Origin: Chitinophagaceae bacterium
GTDB taxonomy: Bacteria; Bacteroidota; Bacteroidia; Chitinophagales; Chitinophagaceae
Direction: 5' to 3'
Length of the DNA stretch: 64,000 bases
NCBI GenBank assembly: GCA_947446645.1
Contig: CANFHA010000001.1
Span: forward strand, 277,022 to 341,021
Under the pieces are notes generated by a model. It saw only the letters and a list, made by a program, of their open reading frames with translations, was not told the origin of the DNA and did no database searches. How positions within the stretch are numbered: the first letter of the stretch is position 1; every line of letters starts with the position of its first letter. Position numbers and translations under genes: made by a program. Below are positions 40,401 to 46,396 of this stretch, piece by piece.

Positions 40401-41946
40401 GGAGTGGGTCATTTCTCAGCATCGCCAGTTTACCTACGTTATACAAGGTTACTGCCAGGTCAGAGAGTCCATCACCATCGATATCACCGGCAGCCACATA
40501 GGCAGCACCAGCATTTGCCGTAACAGTATTCAAAAAGAAGCGTATCTGCGAATTAAAACTCGTAGTGCCTGCAGTAGAGGTATTTCTGAATACGGAAACA
40601 GTACTGTCCGCCAGGTTGGTTACTACTATATCCGGCTTGCCATCCCCATCGAAATCACCAACATCCATTCCTTCTATATTCCATGCGTTCAGGCTTACAG
40701 GCGGAGTCGTAAAGTTAGCAACAGTAAAAGCGCCGGGAGCGGCTATGTTGTTATGAAAGATCTGTACACGGGAAGGTATATTTTTCGTGCCGGCTACTAT
40801 ATCTATCTTACCATCGCCATCCATATCACCCAGCAAAACGCATTGCGGCCCTGATCCTACTCCCTGCACGGCACCAAAGGTTACAGCCGCACTTAAAGAT
40901 CCTGCACCAAATGCACCGGGTGCAGCTATCAGGTTACGGAAAACCTGCACAGTACCTGCTGTAAAGCACGCTACTACAACTTCTCTTTTACCATCACCAT
41001 CCAGGTCCGCCACTTGTATGTCGTTCGGGTTAGCGCCGGTAGCATAAGAAACACCGGCAGCAAAGCTCACAGCACCTACAGTAGACGTGTTACGGAACAT
41101 TACAAATATGTTGCCGGTATTGTAGGCTACAAGCAGGTCTGGTTTACCGTCATTATCCATATCGCCAAAGGTCACCGCGTATGGCAACGATACGCCACCT
41201 ACAGGAGATGTGCATGCGGTAGGGCCTGTGAAACTTATAGAACCAATAGTTGAAGTATTCCTCAGCACGTTTACGAATGCACCACCCTGGGCGCCTACTG
41301 CCACATCCAGCTTGCCGTCACCGTCCACGTCAGTCACAGCAACGATGTATGCGTTATAACCAGTGGTAGGAATGTAAACAACAGGAGCAAATGTTGCCGC
41401 AGTAAAGGTACCTGGAGCCACAGTTGTGTTCCTGTATACGTAAAGGCCCGGGCTGGTGCCAGATGCCCCTACTATCACATCCGGCTTGCCATCACCATCT
41501 ATATCTGCTATTCTCACCCCTGAGGCACCGTTCGACGGGCTGTTAGCCAGGTAGTCTACGTGCGGGTCAAAATTGATAACATTTGTTGCACTGGCGCAGG
41601 CTGGTGACACATAATTTTCAAGAAACGCCTGCGGCGAAAATCCCGTCAGGTTTGTAGTACCGTTAGTCACACTTACCGGCATATACGTAGTGCCTATTGG
41701 CACAGTCACTGTCAGTGAGGTAGTTGTTCCACCTGTCACCGTAGCTCTTGAAGCGCCGAAATAAACAATGTTATTCGCCGGAGTTGCATTGAAGCCGCTA
41801 CCTGATATGGTAACGCCCGTAGTGAGCCCGGGGGCTACTAACGGACTCACTGCTGAAACAACAGGCTGGGCAGCCGCAGGTAAGCTGAATAGTACCAGCG
41901 CCGGCAAAACAAAAGAACGGAAAAACCTTGAAAAAGGCTTTGCCAT
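28498..41946 (-). CDS. Giant T9SS-secreted repeat protein (IPT/TIG, FG-GAP propeller, ~47 Ig-like repeats)
   Basis: The protein is 4,482 residues from the start at 41,946; the ATG at 42,000 would only add 18 polar residues before the signal peptide (MAKPFSRFFRSFVLP...AAAQ). Then come an IPT/TIG domain (about residues 30-110), seven FG-GAP/VCBS repeats with calcium-binding DxDxDG motifs (about 130-510) that should make one seven-bladed propeller, about 47 Ig-like repeats of ~74 residues (about 520-4,020), two to four PKD-like domains, and a T9SS sorting domain (MPNPNTGSF...NGMYILNV...FHFVVE). Each Ig-like unit has the core GGTWSSSN, a VTG turn, and two Cys. It is likely a surface or secreted adhesin-like filament. 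The frame is intact over 13.4 kb. The ligand is unknown. Confidence 0.9.
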   Translation of the reverse strand: MAKPFSRFFRSFVLPALVLFSLPAAAQPVVSAVSPLVAPGLTTGVTISGSGFNATPANNIVYFGASRATVTGGTTTSLTVTVPIGTTYMPVSVTNGTTNLTGFSPQAFLENYVSPACASATNVINFDPHVDYLANSPSNGASGVRIADIDGDGKPDVIVGASGTSPGLYVYRNTTVAPGTFTAATFAPVVYIPTTGYNAYIVAVTDVDGDGKLDVAVGAQGGAFVNVLRNTSTIGSISFTGPTACTSPVGGVSLPYAVTFGDMDNDGKPDLLVAYNTGNIFVMFRNTSTVGAVSFAAGVSYATGANPNDIQVADLDGDGKREVVVACFTAGTVQVFRNLIAAPGAFGAGSLSAAVTFGAVQGVGSGPQCVLLGDMDGDGKIDIVAGTKNIPSRVQIFHNNIAAPGAFTVANFTTPPVSLNAWNIEGMDVGDFDGDGKPDIVVTNLADSTVSVFRNTSTAGTTSFNSQIRFFLNTVTANAGAAYVAAGDIDGDGLSDLAVTLYNVGKLAMLRNDPLRCIANHQVCQGDSVQFTEQALGGTWTSSAPGIGRADTLTGFVTGITAGTATISYNVPGGYATATVTVNAKPTAITGLPNGLEVCIGTITTLNGTPAGGTWTVQNANATVLSSILGTIQGNIPGTDSACYQVVPGASSCKLCAQLTINATPAPITGTLSVCAGGSTTQLTDASAPGFWVSSNAAAGTINSSNGLFTSGSVGSLTTTVTFSVTATTCMAAPVIVTVNPLPGTITGTLSMCQGQCSQLTDAGGGTWASGNTGVATVTAGGLVCGVNTGSLSAATATITYTLPTTGCFTVTTVTVNPNPAPITGTLTVCVGSTTALTDATGGGTWSSSNTANATIGSLTGIAQGVAGPSFPTITYALSAPTSCYTTAILTVNPLPGNINGTLSVCQGLTTQLTDATAGGTWSSSNPLVGSVSTTGLVQGLITVVTIAQTTTITYTLPTGCFVTAIVTVNPLPSVTTGNGPVCVGANITLCATPTTGAWTSSSIGVASVTAAGAGCGTVTGVAPGTANLTYTLPGTGCFNPAVAVVTVNPNPNPITGPTSVCVTFTTTLNSTTGGGTWTSSNTAVGTVDAVTGVVYGVSGGTTTLSYTLNTSCYVTKVVTVNALPTAIFGASFAVCQGSTKTLSDGTAGGTWSSSSVGTATVSAGPSATTTLGGVLTGLATGATSTITYTAGAGCYVTQEITVNPLPAAITAVTGTFTVYNQVCVGLTTQLSDVTAGGTWGVSNANATINSGTGLVTGVAAGTDIVTYQLATGCFDTAIITVNPLPSPTTGGPLNLCVGQTATLTATPAIGGVWSTCNTAIGTIGSTSGIFTGISAGTTCVSYTLLPTGCVYSVTAVATVNPLPGVITGTFTVCQGLSTQLTDAGGGTWGSSNTGIATVNASGVVTGVITGSTAAATVIITYTLPTGCSATAIVTVNPLPGTINGTKTVCEGLTTQLTDATAGGTWLSSTPANGSISTTGLVTGISGGGGFSTTNITYTLPTGCISSAIVTINANPTAINGGLIVCQGLCTTLTDGTGGGTWSSSNPGVGSINAGGVACGIITGSAVQGTTTITYTVGTGCIITAVLSVNPLPTPINGTLTVCQGLCTSLTDGTLGGVWSSSNPAIGTISGGGLACGLITGSSTQGTTTITYTLGSGCIVTAVLSVNPLPTSTTASPSLLICSTGTTTLSATPTGGTWSSGNIPVASVVSGTGVVTGGVAGTASMTYTLPVTGCYNPSLAVVTVNANPTPITGSLAVCVGLSTTLNSTPAGGVWSLANGNATNVGNVITGVNGSTTDVVTYSITATGCYTVATVSINPNPAAINGTLAVCQGLTTALSDGTTGGVWTTSNPGIASVSGGGVVTGNTCANTATITYTIPATGCLNSAVVTVNCNPSNILGNLTVCYGSTTTLSDATAGGTWLSGNTGVATISAGGVVTPGNPAGGTTTITYTLTSTGCIITAIVTVNPLPSAILGNAAVCQGSLTQLSDVTPFGTWSSSTPANGSVNTTGGVTGVICATTTTITYTLPTTCYVTRPVTINCNPAVITGTMNACVGLCSQLSDATAGGSWTSDNLSVATIGSGTGLFCGVNGTSTATISYTLPTTCYTTTVITINALPTPINGTLTVCQGQTTQLTDATPGGSWSSSNPGIGTISTTGIVTGIVTGSLAPATTTITYTLGTGCIITTVVTVNPNPLPIGGTLTVCYGLTTTLNDATFGGTWSSSNTFVATIVPGTGVATGQASSGGTSTITYQLSPSGCYTTAILTVNPLPNPITGPNSVCVGSTISLTDLTVGGTWSSSNTFAAVIDGSGNVTGAGVLSATTVTITYTLPTTCISTYVITVNPLPLAINGNVPVCIGATITLTDATLGGTWLSGSTGVATVGLGSGVVTGVAPGTTIITYTLPTSCSINTIVTVNPNPGAITGIPQVCVNATTQLSDPDAGGIWSSSNVAIGTVGVGTGVVFGVSTGAGTSGITTITYTLGTGCSTTINVTVNRIPAIPSGNFSICQGTCTTLTDATAGGTWSSSNVTNATIGSASGFACGVLGPTTATITYTLLTTGCFNTATITINPLPGVINGNLTVCVNSTTSLSDATAGGVWTSSNTAVGTVTPSTGVVTGVLAGTTIISYSLPTGCIITSIVTVNPVPAAITGSLNVCVGLTTALADPTPGGTWSSSNSSVGSDLGSGLILGNSAGTTTISYTLATGCAARVDVTVNPIPGPITGNTGLCLCTTSLLANGVGGGTWSSVSSGIATISTGGLVTASCTLSGTSTISYTLSTGCTSTTVVTVSPTPPPITGTFNICTSTCVNLTDLSAGGTWSSGNTGVATVDALGQACGVFPGTATITYTPPTGCVTTATVTVYPTPAAITPSPLEICQGLTISVSDITAGGTWGSSDPSIAVISASGVITGIAAGTALISYTVPSYCYAFEVVTVDALPEAITGNLNVCQGLTSALTDATAGGTWSSGNPLIATVDAAGVVTGLQIGTSVITYTSLTGSCITTAIVTVNPVPSSINGTTSVCVGATTSLSDASIGGTWLSGDVTVATIGTTGIVTAIAAGTSIITYTTAGGCITTTVVTVFPVPAAITGTLVVCQGLTTALTDATAGGTWSSSNGSATVNASGVVTGVTGGNTATITYTTAGGCFVTADVTINALPASINGTLVLCAGTTTALTDATPGGTWSSSPSATGTINATTGVFSGIAAGTANVTYTVSTGCITAAVVTVNPLPAPINGTLAVCVNSTTQLSDATIGGTWTSTNTIIATISTGGLVTGAAQGTSTISYTSGLGCSISAVVTVNPLPAPITGTLAVCAGSTTQLSDVTTGGTWIVTNSNASITSGTGLVSGITAGVDTVRYTITATGCSTFASVTINPLPATITGTLSVCVGLTTTLSDAATGGTWTSASTGIATIGSASGVVTGIATGTSVITYTLPTGCTITGVVTVNPNPTAVNGALVLCAGASAVLADGTLGGTWSSSNLSVATVDAITGIYTGVSGGTSTLTYTLPTGCIATAVVTVNPVPGTIIGALTVCEGTTSLLTDATPGGMWYSSIPPLASIGSTSGIVTGISAGTVFITYILPTGCLTTSVLTINPVPSPILGNLQVCVGLTTSLSDVTPGGTWSTVGGGNIAVSPTGVVTGLSAGTGVVTYMLSATGCIATATITVNPNPALITGTQTVCPGLTTQLSDATPLGHWISSNPFVASVGFATGLVSGSNAGTSIISYILPTGCLTAIVLTVNPLPTAILGSPVVCVGTTTTLSDATAGGSWSSSNASVGTVDAVTGVVTGIALGTTTITYTVNATGCYNTTTVTVKAFPTPITGNLNVCVGLTTALSDGIAGGTWSSSATAIGTIGSTSGVATGLNGGTTVITYAIANNCEVTAVLTVNPNPTAILGFASVCVGTCTSLSDLTPGGTWSSSDPTVATATVGTGVVCGVSQGVATITYMLNTGCIATVAVTVNPVLAAITGDSTVCVGSTISLSDVSAGGSWSSSNPGVGTISATGIVGGVSAGITTISYTIGSGCYQLRTVTVNALPNQFTVFGGGTYCQGGAGVPVYLDGSSVGVSYLLMYDSASTGFVAATGYIAGTGDTINFGNMTVASTYTVLATGTTSGCAIGMFGSATVTITPTTNPTVSLTTGVGDTVCPGTSVTLTPVTVGGGASPTYLWFVNGTAVSTSNTYTFIPADGDVVSVVMTGNGTCVFPLTASDTLTLRVLQQGVPLVNVSVDPGDTVCQFAAATFTATPTFGGTTPQYIWLVNNTVVGTGHIYTYVPATGDVVTVKMISNYQCRTADTAYGNVVTMSVVPLLLPHIDIVPIPGFSVHEDSLEMLTTVVHNAGPNPTYQWEINGVPVPGATNDSFWSNSFHDGDSITCLLTSSGFCDGITTFDWIYVTVIPTGIGNVQYVGVGDIRLMPNPNTGSFALKGTLSNTNDEELAIEVTDMLGQVVLRKKTRADHGKINEQIELSSSIANGMYILNVSSGSDNKSFHFVVER
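29880..40400 (-). repeat. Tandem ~220-bp coding repeats within the giant gene
   Basis: About 47 units were counted by hand from the V-C-x-G motif that begins each unit. Neighbouring GGTWSS segments in the DNA are about 216-222 bp apart near 30,000-30,660. Units share near-identical 15-20-bp blocks (for example CTGCTGCTCCATGTGCCGCC on the plus strand) while other parts differ, as expected from repeated duplication and conversion. Confidence 0.88.
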
Positions 41947-42345
41947 TTTAGTATTCTGTGTGCCTGTTCCGCGGTTTCGGGCGTGTAGTAATTGCTGCAT
42001 AAGCTTAGTGTATGTACTTAAGTAAAACTAAATTTATAGACTAATATCCGATAATAAAAATAAAGCGCAAAGGTATTTCAAACAGTTGATTAAATATATT
42101 AATTAACTATTGCAATTGATAGCTGCAACATTAAGAAAATATTTAGCGAAAAAACTGTTAAAATACGTTACAGCAAATATAATGCCAATTCGCAATGCTT
42201 GTACACAAACAATCAATTATCTTTTTCAGTTGTTAATTGATTTTTCACGATAAACATCAAATGAAATTGGATGATCTGCTCCACATTACAAGAATTAATA
42301 TTAATCAAGGGTTAATATTATTCTCTCATAGTAGCATGCACCAAC
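41947..42345. other. A+T-rich intergenic region upstream of the giant gene
   Basis: No gene is seen. It contains the -7 box of the giant gene (42,068) and an 8-bp inverted repeat AATATTAA/TTAATATT at 42,297-42,319, downstream of the potassium channel stop. The latter has no T-tract and is not called a terminator. Confidence 0.55.
42068..42075 (-). promoter_or_regulatory. -7 promoter box of the giant gene
   Basis: The minus strand reads TACCTTTG (TAnnTTTG). It implies a leader of about 115 nt before the start codon at 41,946. No TTG at -33 spacing was found. Confidence 0.45.
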
Positions 42346-43296
42346 CTACAACTCCCTTATATCATTCAGCTTGTGCAACTCCAGCACGGTAGTCATACCG
42401 TCTTCGCTTTCGCGGTACATAGGCACAAATTTGGCATTAAATTTCATCTCCCCGTAGGTGTAAGATGTGCGCTGCAGCACCTGGCAGCTGTATACTTCGT
42501 CAAATGCCGTCACCAGCACATACAGCTCCACATCGGCCGCCGCCAGGTCGGTCTCGGTAAACCCATTTAGTGGACTATTTTCGTCTATCGCATGCACCAC
42601 CGTCCAGTTCATAGGCAGGTTTTCCACCTTGTACCGCTCCAGTGTCAGGTCATAAAATTTGTAGCTGCTTTGCCCGTTCTCCTCAGCCTGCAAGGCTATA
42701 TTCACCTTTATCTCTACATTGGTAAGGGTATGATTATCCTTATAGGTTACAAACCGGAACATGAGGCCTGATATGCCCCTGTAAGGACTTATAAGCGCCA
42801 GCTCGCTGAATGCCAGGTACGATTTAGGCTTCGCAAACCGTCCGTAAATCAGACCGGTAGCTATGGCAAATGACAAAAAACCGGTAAGCGCCTCCAACGA
42901 AGCCACAAGGTTAGCACCGTCACCCATAGGATTTATACGCCCATAGCCCACGGTAGTAAACGTCTGTGTACTGAAATAGAATACCTCCTTAAACCTCGCC
43001 CACTCTGTTGCAGACACTAATCCCTGTAGCTGTTCATTGCCTATGAGCAGGTAGGTGCATGCAAAAAGTAAATTGATGAGAAAATAAAAAATAAGAATGA
43101 CCGAGATGAATTTCCAGAGCGGCAAATTGAGCATCCGCTGGTATACGCTGAACCTGTTGAAGAATGTAGATCCCTCCCTCCTCAGGTTAAAAGTGCCATC
43201 TTTGTTGATGAAGCGCCCGCCATAGTTGTTGGCATTCGTCCCAAAGCCGGTATCATTGTTGGTCTTCAGCCTTGGATTCACCTTCTTACCAGCCAT
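42346..43296 (-). CDS. Inward-rectifier-type potassium channel (KirBac-like)
   Basis: This 316-residue protein has two membrane helices (about residues 62-86 and 127-150) around a pore loop with the selectivity filter TVGYG (residues 115-119), followed by a ~165-residue cytoplasmic beta-sandwich typical of Kir channels (starting SYLAFSELALISPYRG). It would conduct K+ across the inner membrane as a tetramer. Length matches KirBac1.1 (333). It stands downstream of iscA with a 145-bp gap and has its own -7 box, so it is probably a separate unit. Confidence 0.93.
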   Translation of the reverse strand: MAGKKVNPRLKTNNDTGFGTNANNYGGRFINKDGTFNLRREGSTFFNRFSVYQRMLNLPLWKFISVILIFYFLINLLFACTYLLIGNEQLQGLVSATEWARFKEVFYFSTQTFTTVGYGRINPMGDGANLVASLEALTGFLSFAIATGLIYGRFAKPKSYLAFSELALISPYRGISGLMFRFVTYKDNHTLTNVEIKVNIALQAEENGQSSYKFYDLTLERYKVENLPMNWTVVHAIDENSPLNGFTETDLAAADVELYVLVTAFDEVYSCQVLQRTSYTYGEMKFNAKFVPMYRESEDGMTTVLELHKLNDIREL

Positions 43297-43321
43297 AGCG
43301 GATCATTAATTTGCGACAACA

Positions 43322-43329
43322 CAAATTTA
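43322..43329 (-). promoter_or_regulatory. -7 promoter box of the potassium channel gene
   Basis: The minus strand reads TAAATTTG (TAnnTTTG), 25 bp before the start codon at 43,296. No TTG was found at -33. Confidence 0.45.
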
Positions 43330-43411
43330 AACAATACATACATTATCTGTAAAAAGAAAGAAGAGAGGAAAAAGTCAACCCGGATAAAAAATCAAGCGCT
43401 TTACTTTTAGG

Positions 43412-43434
43412 TTTTGACTTTTGCCTTTTGACTT
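43412..43434. repeat. Short direct repeat at the iscA 3' end
   Basis: TTTTGACTT occurs twice (43,412 and 43,426) separated by 5 bp, ending 6 bp before the iscA stop codon on the opposite strand. It is one of several short repeats that abut gene ends in the isc region. Confidence 0.6.
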
Positions 43435-43440
43435 AAAAGG

Positions 43441-43767
43441 TTACACCGCAAAACTCTCCCCGCAACCGCAGCTGCGGCTGGCATTCGGGTTGCTGAAATG
43501 GAAACCCTTGCCATTAAGCCCGTCAGAAAAATCGAGGGTTGTATCACAGAGATACAGAAAACTCTTAAGATCGGTCACCAGTTTCACGCCCTGATCCTCA
43601 AATACCTGGTCCTTAGGCTGGGCCTCATTATCAAAATCAAGCTTGTACGACAAGCCGGAGCATCCGCCCCCTACCACGCTCACACGAAGGAAATAGTCAT
43701 CACCCAAGCCGGAATCCTGCTTGAGTTTCATGACTTTTTCCTTCGCCTTATCACTTACGTAAATCAT
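43441..43767 (-). CDS. iscA: A-type iron-sulfur carrier (IscA/HesB)
   Basis: This 108-residue A-type carrier has the three invariant cysteines: C36 in GGGCSGLSY and C100/C102 in SCGCGESF at the end. It receives an Fe-S cluster from the scaffold and delivers it to client enzymes. It follows iscU by 72 bp, completing an iscS-iscU-iscA set; no iscR, hscA, hscB or fdx is seen, which is common in this phylum. Name may be written iscA, sufA or erpA; the gene neighbourhood favours iscA. Confidence 0.93.
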   Translation of the reverse strand: MIYVSDKAKEKVMKLKQDSGLGDDYFLRVSVVGGGCSGLSYKLDFDNEAQPKDQVFEDQGVKLVTDLKSFLYLCDTTLDFSDGLNGKGFHFSNPNASRSCGCGESFAV

Positions 43768-43802
43768 TGTTTTTCACTTTTTCGCCTACAGCTTCACTGC
43801 TC

Positions 43803-43838
43803 AATTAAGCCATTGAGTAATTAAGCCATTAAGCCATT
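43803..43838. repeat. TTAAGCCATT direct repeats at the iscU 3' end
   Basis: AATTAAGCCATT occurs at 43,803 and 43,819 and a third AAGCCATT at 43,831, ending 1 bp before the iscU stop codon. It fills half of the iscU-iscA gap. Confidence 0.65.
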
Positions 43839-43839
43839 C

Positions 43840-44256
43840 TTAATGTGCCTTCTTCTCAGCCACCAGTTCAGGTAGTCCGTTTTTCACACGGTAATCGTTT
43901 ATTGCAGCTTTTATAGCGTCTTCAGCCAGCACCGAGCAGTGTATTTTCACCGGTGGCAGGTTCAGCTCTTCCACTATGTCCATGTTGTCTATAGCCAGTG
44001 CCTGGTCTACGGTCTTGCCCTTCAGCCATTCGGTAGCCAGCGAAGAAGAGGCTATTGCCGATCCGCAACCAAAGGTTTTGAACTTTGCATCGCTTATCAG
44101 GCCACTTTCTTCGTCCACCTCTATCTGCAGGCGCATTACATCGCCACACTCGGGTGCGCCCACAAGCCCGGTTCCTACATTCACTTTTGCCTTATCCAGC
44201 GTCCCTACATTCTTAGGGTTTGAATAATGATCTATAACTTTTTCCGAATATGCCAT
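43840..44256 (-). CDS. iscU: Iron-sulfur cluster scaffold IscU
   Basis: This 138-residue protein assembles [2Fe-2S] clusters using sulfur from IscS. All ligands are present: C37 and D39 (APECGD), C64 (FGCGSA), C107 (KIHCSVL), with the LPPVK motif just before for the chaperone HscA. The start at 44,256 (MAYSEKVIDHYSNPKNVG) is the family start; a longer frame to 44,301 is made of the TTTGAAAA repeat and would begin with FSNFQI-like residues also seen in front of another gene at 49,426, so it is rejected. Confidence 0.95.
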   Translation of the reverse strand: MAYSEKVIDHYSNPKNVGTLDKAKVNVGTGLVGAPECGDVMRLQIEVDEESGLISDAKFKTFGCGSAIASSSLATEWLKGKTVDQALAIDNMDIVEELNLPPVKIHCSVLAEDAIKAAINDYRVKNGLPELVAEKKAH

Positions 44257-44262
44257 GATTGT

Positions 44263-44394
44263 AATTTGAAAATTTGAAAATTTGGCAATTTGAAAATGCA
44301 CTCAAATTGCTCTTTATATATCCCTTTTTATTTTGAAACTCCGGAAACGAAATATGAACATTTTCAAATTTTCAAATTCCCGAATTTTCAAATT
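44263..44394. repeat. 36-bp near-perfect inverted repeat between iscU and iscS
   Basis: The left arm (44,263-44,298) and right arm (44,359-44,394) are reverse complements at 31 of 36 positions by hand alignment, with a 60-bp spacer. Both are made of TTTTCAAATT units. The right arm ends 2 bp before the iscS stop codon; the left arm starts 6 bp before the iscU ATG. Confidence 0.75.
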
Positions 44395-44396
44395 AA

Positions 44397-45617
44397 TTAG
44401 TGGTGCGCCCACTCAATAGCATTTATATCTACCCCTTCTTTAAACATTTCCCATAGCGGGCTCATTTCACGCAGTTTTATAACTGTGTCCTTTATAGCTG
44501 TTATGGTAAAATCTATCTGCTCATCAGTAGTAAAGCGTCCCAGTCCGAAACGGAGCGAGCTGTGTGCGAGGTCATCACCCAGCCCCAGCGCCTTAAGTAC
44601 ATAAGATGGCTCTAATGATGCCGATGTACAAGCCGAACCGCTGGATAGAGCTATATTTTTATTAAAGCCCATCATCAGCCCTTCACCCTCTACATATTTA
44701 AAAGAAATGTTAGCCGTATGTGGCAGGCGGTGCTCACGCGTGCCGTTCACATAGGTTTCTTCCAGCTCCATAAGCGATGTTTCCAGCCTGTCCCGCATCA
44801 CGCTCAGGCGTTTTGCTTCGCTCTCCATTTCGTTCATGCACAGTTCACAAGCCTTGCCAAATCCTACTATTGCAGGCACATTCAGCGTACCACTGCGCAT
44901 ACCGCGCTCGTGGCCACCGCCGTCCATCTGCGCCGTCACTTTCACCCTTGGGTTCTTGCGGCGCACATAAAGCGCACCTACACCCTTCGGGCCATACATT
45001 TTATGCGCGCTAAAGGCCATCAGATCTATACCATCGGCATTTACATCCACCGGTATTTTACCCACAGCCTGCGTAGCATCTGTAAAAAACAATATACCAT
45101 GCTTGCGTGCAATAGCGCTTATCTCACGTACAGGCTGTATTACACCTGTTTCATTATTACCATACATTATACTAATCAGTATGGTTTTGTCAGTTATTGC
45201 GTTTTTAAGCTCCTCAAGATCTATAAGACCATCCTCTTTCACATCCAGGTAAGTTACATGGCCACCCAGCTTTTCTATGTGCTTGCAGGTATCCAGCACA
45301 GCCTTATGTTCTGTGGTGCAGGTAATTACATGGTCACCCTTTGTAGCATACATTTCAAACACACCTTTTATCGCAAGGTTGTCAGCTTCAGTAGCTCCCG
45401 AGGTCAATATTATTTCTTTAGGGTCAGCGTTTATCAGCTTGGCCACCTGCTCGCGCGCATAGTCTACCGCTTCTTCAGCTACCCAGCCAAAGGAGTGGTT
45501 ACGGCTCGCAGCATTTCCGAATTTTTCAACGAAATAGGGCAACATTGCTTCCAGCACACGCGGGTCCATTGGCGTCGTCGCATTATTATCAAGGTATATT
45601 GGCAATTCTAAATTCAT
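44397..45617 (-). CDS. iscS: Cysteine desulfurase IscS
   Basis: This 406-residue PLP enzyme takes sulfur from cysteine for Fe-S clusters and tRNA thiolation. The PLP lysine is K206 in [10 protein letters not shown]180 lies in [10 protein letters not shown], and the active-site cysteine is C330 in [10 protein letters not shown], the class I loop, which separates it from SufS. Start and length fit the family. It is the first gene of an iscS-iscU-iscA operon and has a -7 box 30 bp upstream. Confidence 0.95.
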   Translation of the reverse strand: MNLELPIYLDNNATTPMDPRVLEAMLPYFVEKFGNAASRNHSFGWVAEEAVDYAREQVAKLINADPKEIILTSGATEADNLAIKGVFEMYATKGDHVITCTTEHKAVLDTCKHIEKLGGHVTYLDVKEDGLIDLEELKNAITDKTILISIMYGNNETGVIQPVREISAIARKHGILFFTDATQAVGKIPVDVNADGIDLMAFSAHKMYGPKGVGALYVRRKNPRVKVTAQMDGGGHERGMRSGTLNVPAIVGFGKACELCMNEMESEAKRLSVMRDRLETSLMELEETYVNGTREHRLPHTANISFKYVEGEGLMMGFNKNIALSSGSACTSASLEPSYVLKALGLGDDLAHSSLRFGLGRFTTDEQIDFTITAIKDTVIKLREMSPLWEMFKEGVDINAIEWAHH

Positions 45618-45646
45618 AACTTTACACTTTCATTGGAGATCAACTA

Positions 45647-45654
45647 CAAAGTTA
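45647..45654 (-). promoter_or_regulatory. -7 promoter box of the iscS operon
   Basis: The minus strand reads TAACTTTG, matching TAnnTTTG, 30 bp before the iscS ATG. No TTG at -33 was found. Confidence 0.5.
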
Positions 45655-45728
45655 CGCTAAAAGTGCTATTTTGAATACCGCACACCGACAGTTTAGTATA
45701 TAACCCCATTGTCAAAAACTATAGTAAT

Positions 45729-46130
45729 ATGTTAAAAATAGAACATTTAGGAATCGCAGTAAAAGAGCTAAGTAAGTCCATCCCCTTGTTTGAACAACTA
45801 CTCAATTCTCCCTGCTATAAAACCGAAATCGTTGCTTCTGAGGGAGTTAGCACTGCTTTTTTCCAAACCGGCGAGGCCAAAATAGAACTGCTCGAGGCCA
45901 CTGCCGATACTAGTCCTATCTCAAAATTCATAGCAAAGAAAGGCGAAGGCATCCATCACATTGCATTTGAAGTGGAGAATATTGAGGCGGAAATGAAACG
46001 GCTACAGGCGCTTGGCTTCGAATTGCTAAACGAAACACCAAAAAATGGCGCTGATAACAAGCTGGTTTGTTTCCTGCACCCAAAAACGACAAATGGCGTT
46101 TTAATAGAGTTGTGCCAGGAGAAGAAATAG
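45729..46130 (+). CDS. mce: Methylmalonyl-CoA epimerase
   Basis: This 133-residue glyoxalase-fold protein interconverts (R)- and (S)-methylmalonyl-CoA in propionate metabolism. Metal ligands are visible: H6 in KIEHLGIAV, a second His in GEGIHHIAFEV, and Glu in GVLIELCQ at the end. Length is typical (about 134). It stands alone, divergent from iscS, with no recognisable full promoter. Confidence 0.93.
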   Translation: MLKIEHLGIAVKELSKSIPLFEQLLNSPCYKTEIVASEGVSTAFFQTGEAKIELLEATADTSPISKFIAKKGEGIHHIAFEVENIEAEMKRLQALGFELLNETPKNGADNKLVCFLHPKTTNGVLIELCQEKK

Positions 46131-46271
46131 ATCAGGTAACAGCTATAGTATGCGTAATATGTCTGGGGACCAGACCTGCGTCAGGGCGTGCCTTAGCATT
46201 ACACAAAACACACCTTCGTGATAGCTGATAATAAGCCGATATGAATATTATTAAAAAGTCGAATAGTAAAT

Positions 46272-46299
46272 GTCATGGTGAGCCCCGCCGAACCATGAC
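46272..46299. repeat. Hairpin with GAGC-loop, perfect 8-bp stem
   Basis: GTCATGGT and ACCATGAC pair perfectly around the 12-nt loop GAGCCCCGCCGA. It lies in the 266-bp gap between mce and the hydrolase gene, in which nothing else is seen. It is one member of a family of seven in the window with the same loop and different stems (46,272; 48,533; 54,947; 55,011; 55,141; 55,198; 55,307). Confidence 0.75.
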
Positions 46300-46396
46300 T
46301 AGCTGAGAGTTTGTTAGTTGCTAAATTGCATTTTGATATCGGTACATTTTGCCATTATTATGCATGAAAGAAATCATCGCGCATCCCATCCGCCTT

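Noticed and set aside
29899..41253. Many plus-strand reading frames of 60-260 codons opposite the giant gene
   Set aside because: They repeat with the ~220-bp period of the minus-strand gene and have no family features; they are shadows of its codon pattern.
44257..44301. Longer iscU start at 44,301
   Set aside because: The extra residues are encoded by the TTTGAAAA repeat and lie before the conserved family start.
46131..46396. Search for a gene between mce and the hydrolase
   Set aside because: No open frame with plausible start and composition; only one hairpin repeat is present.
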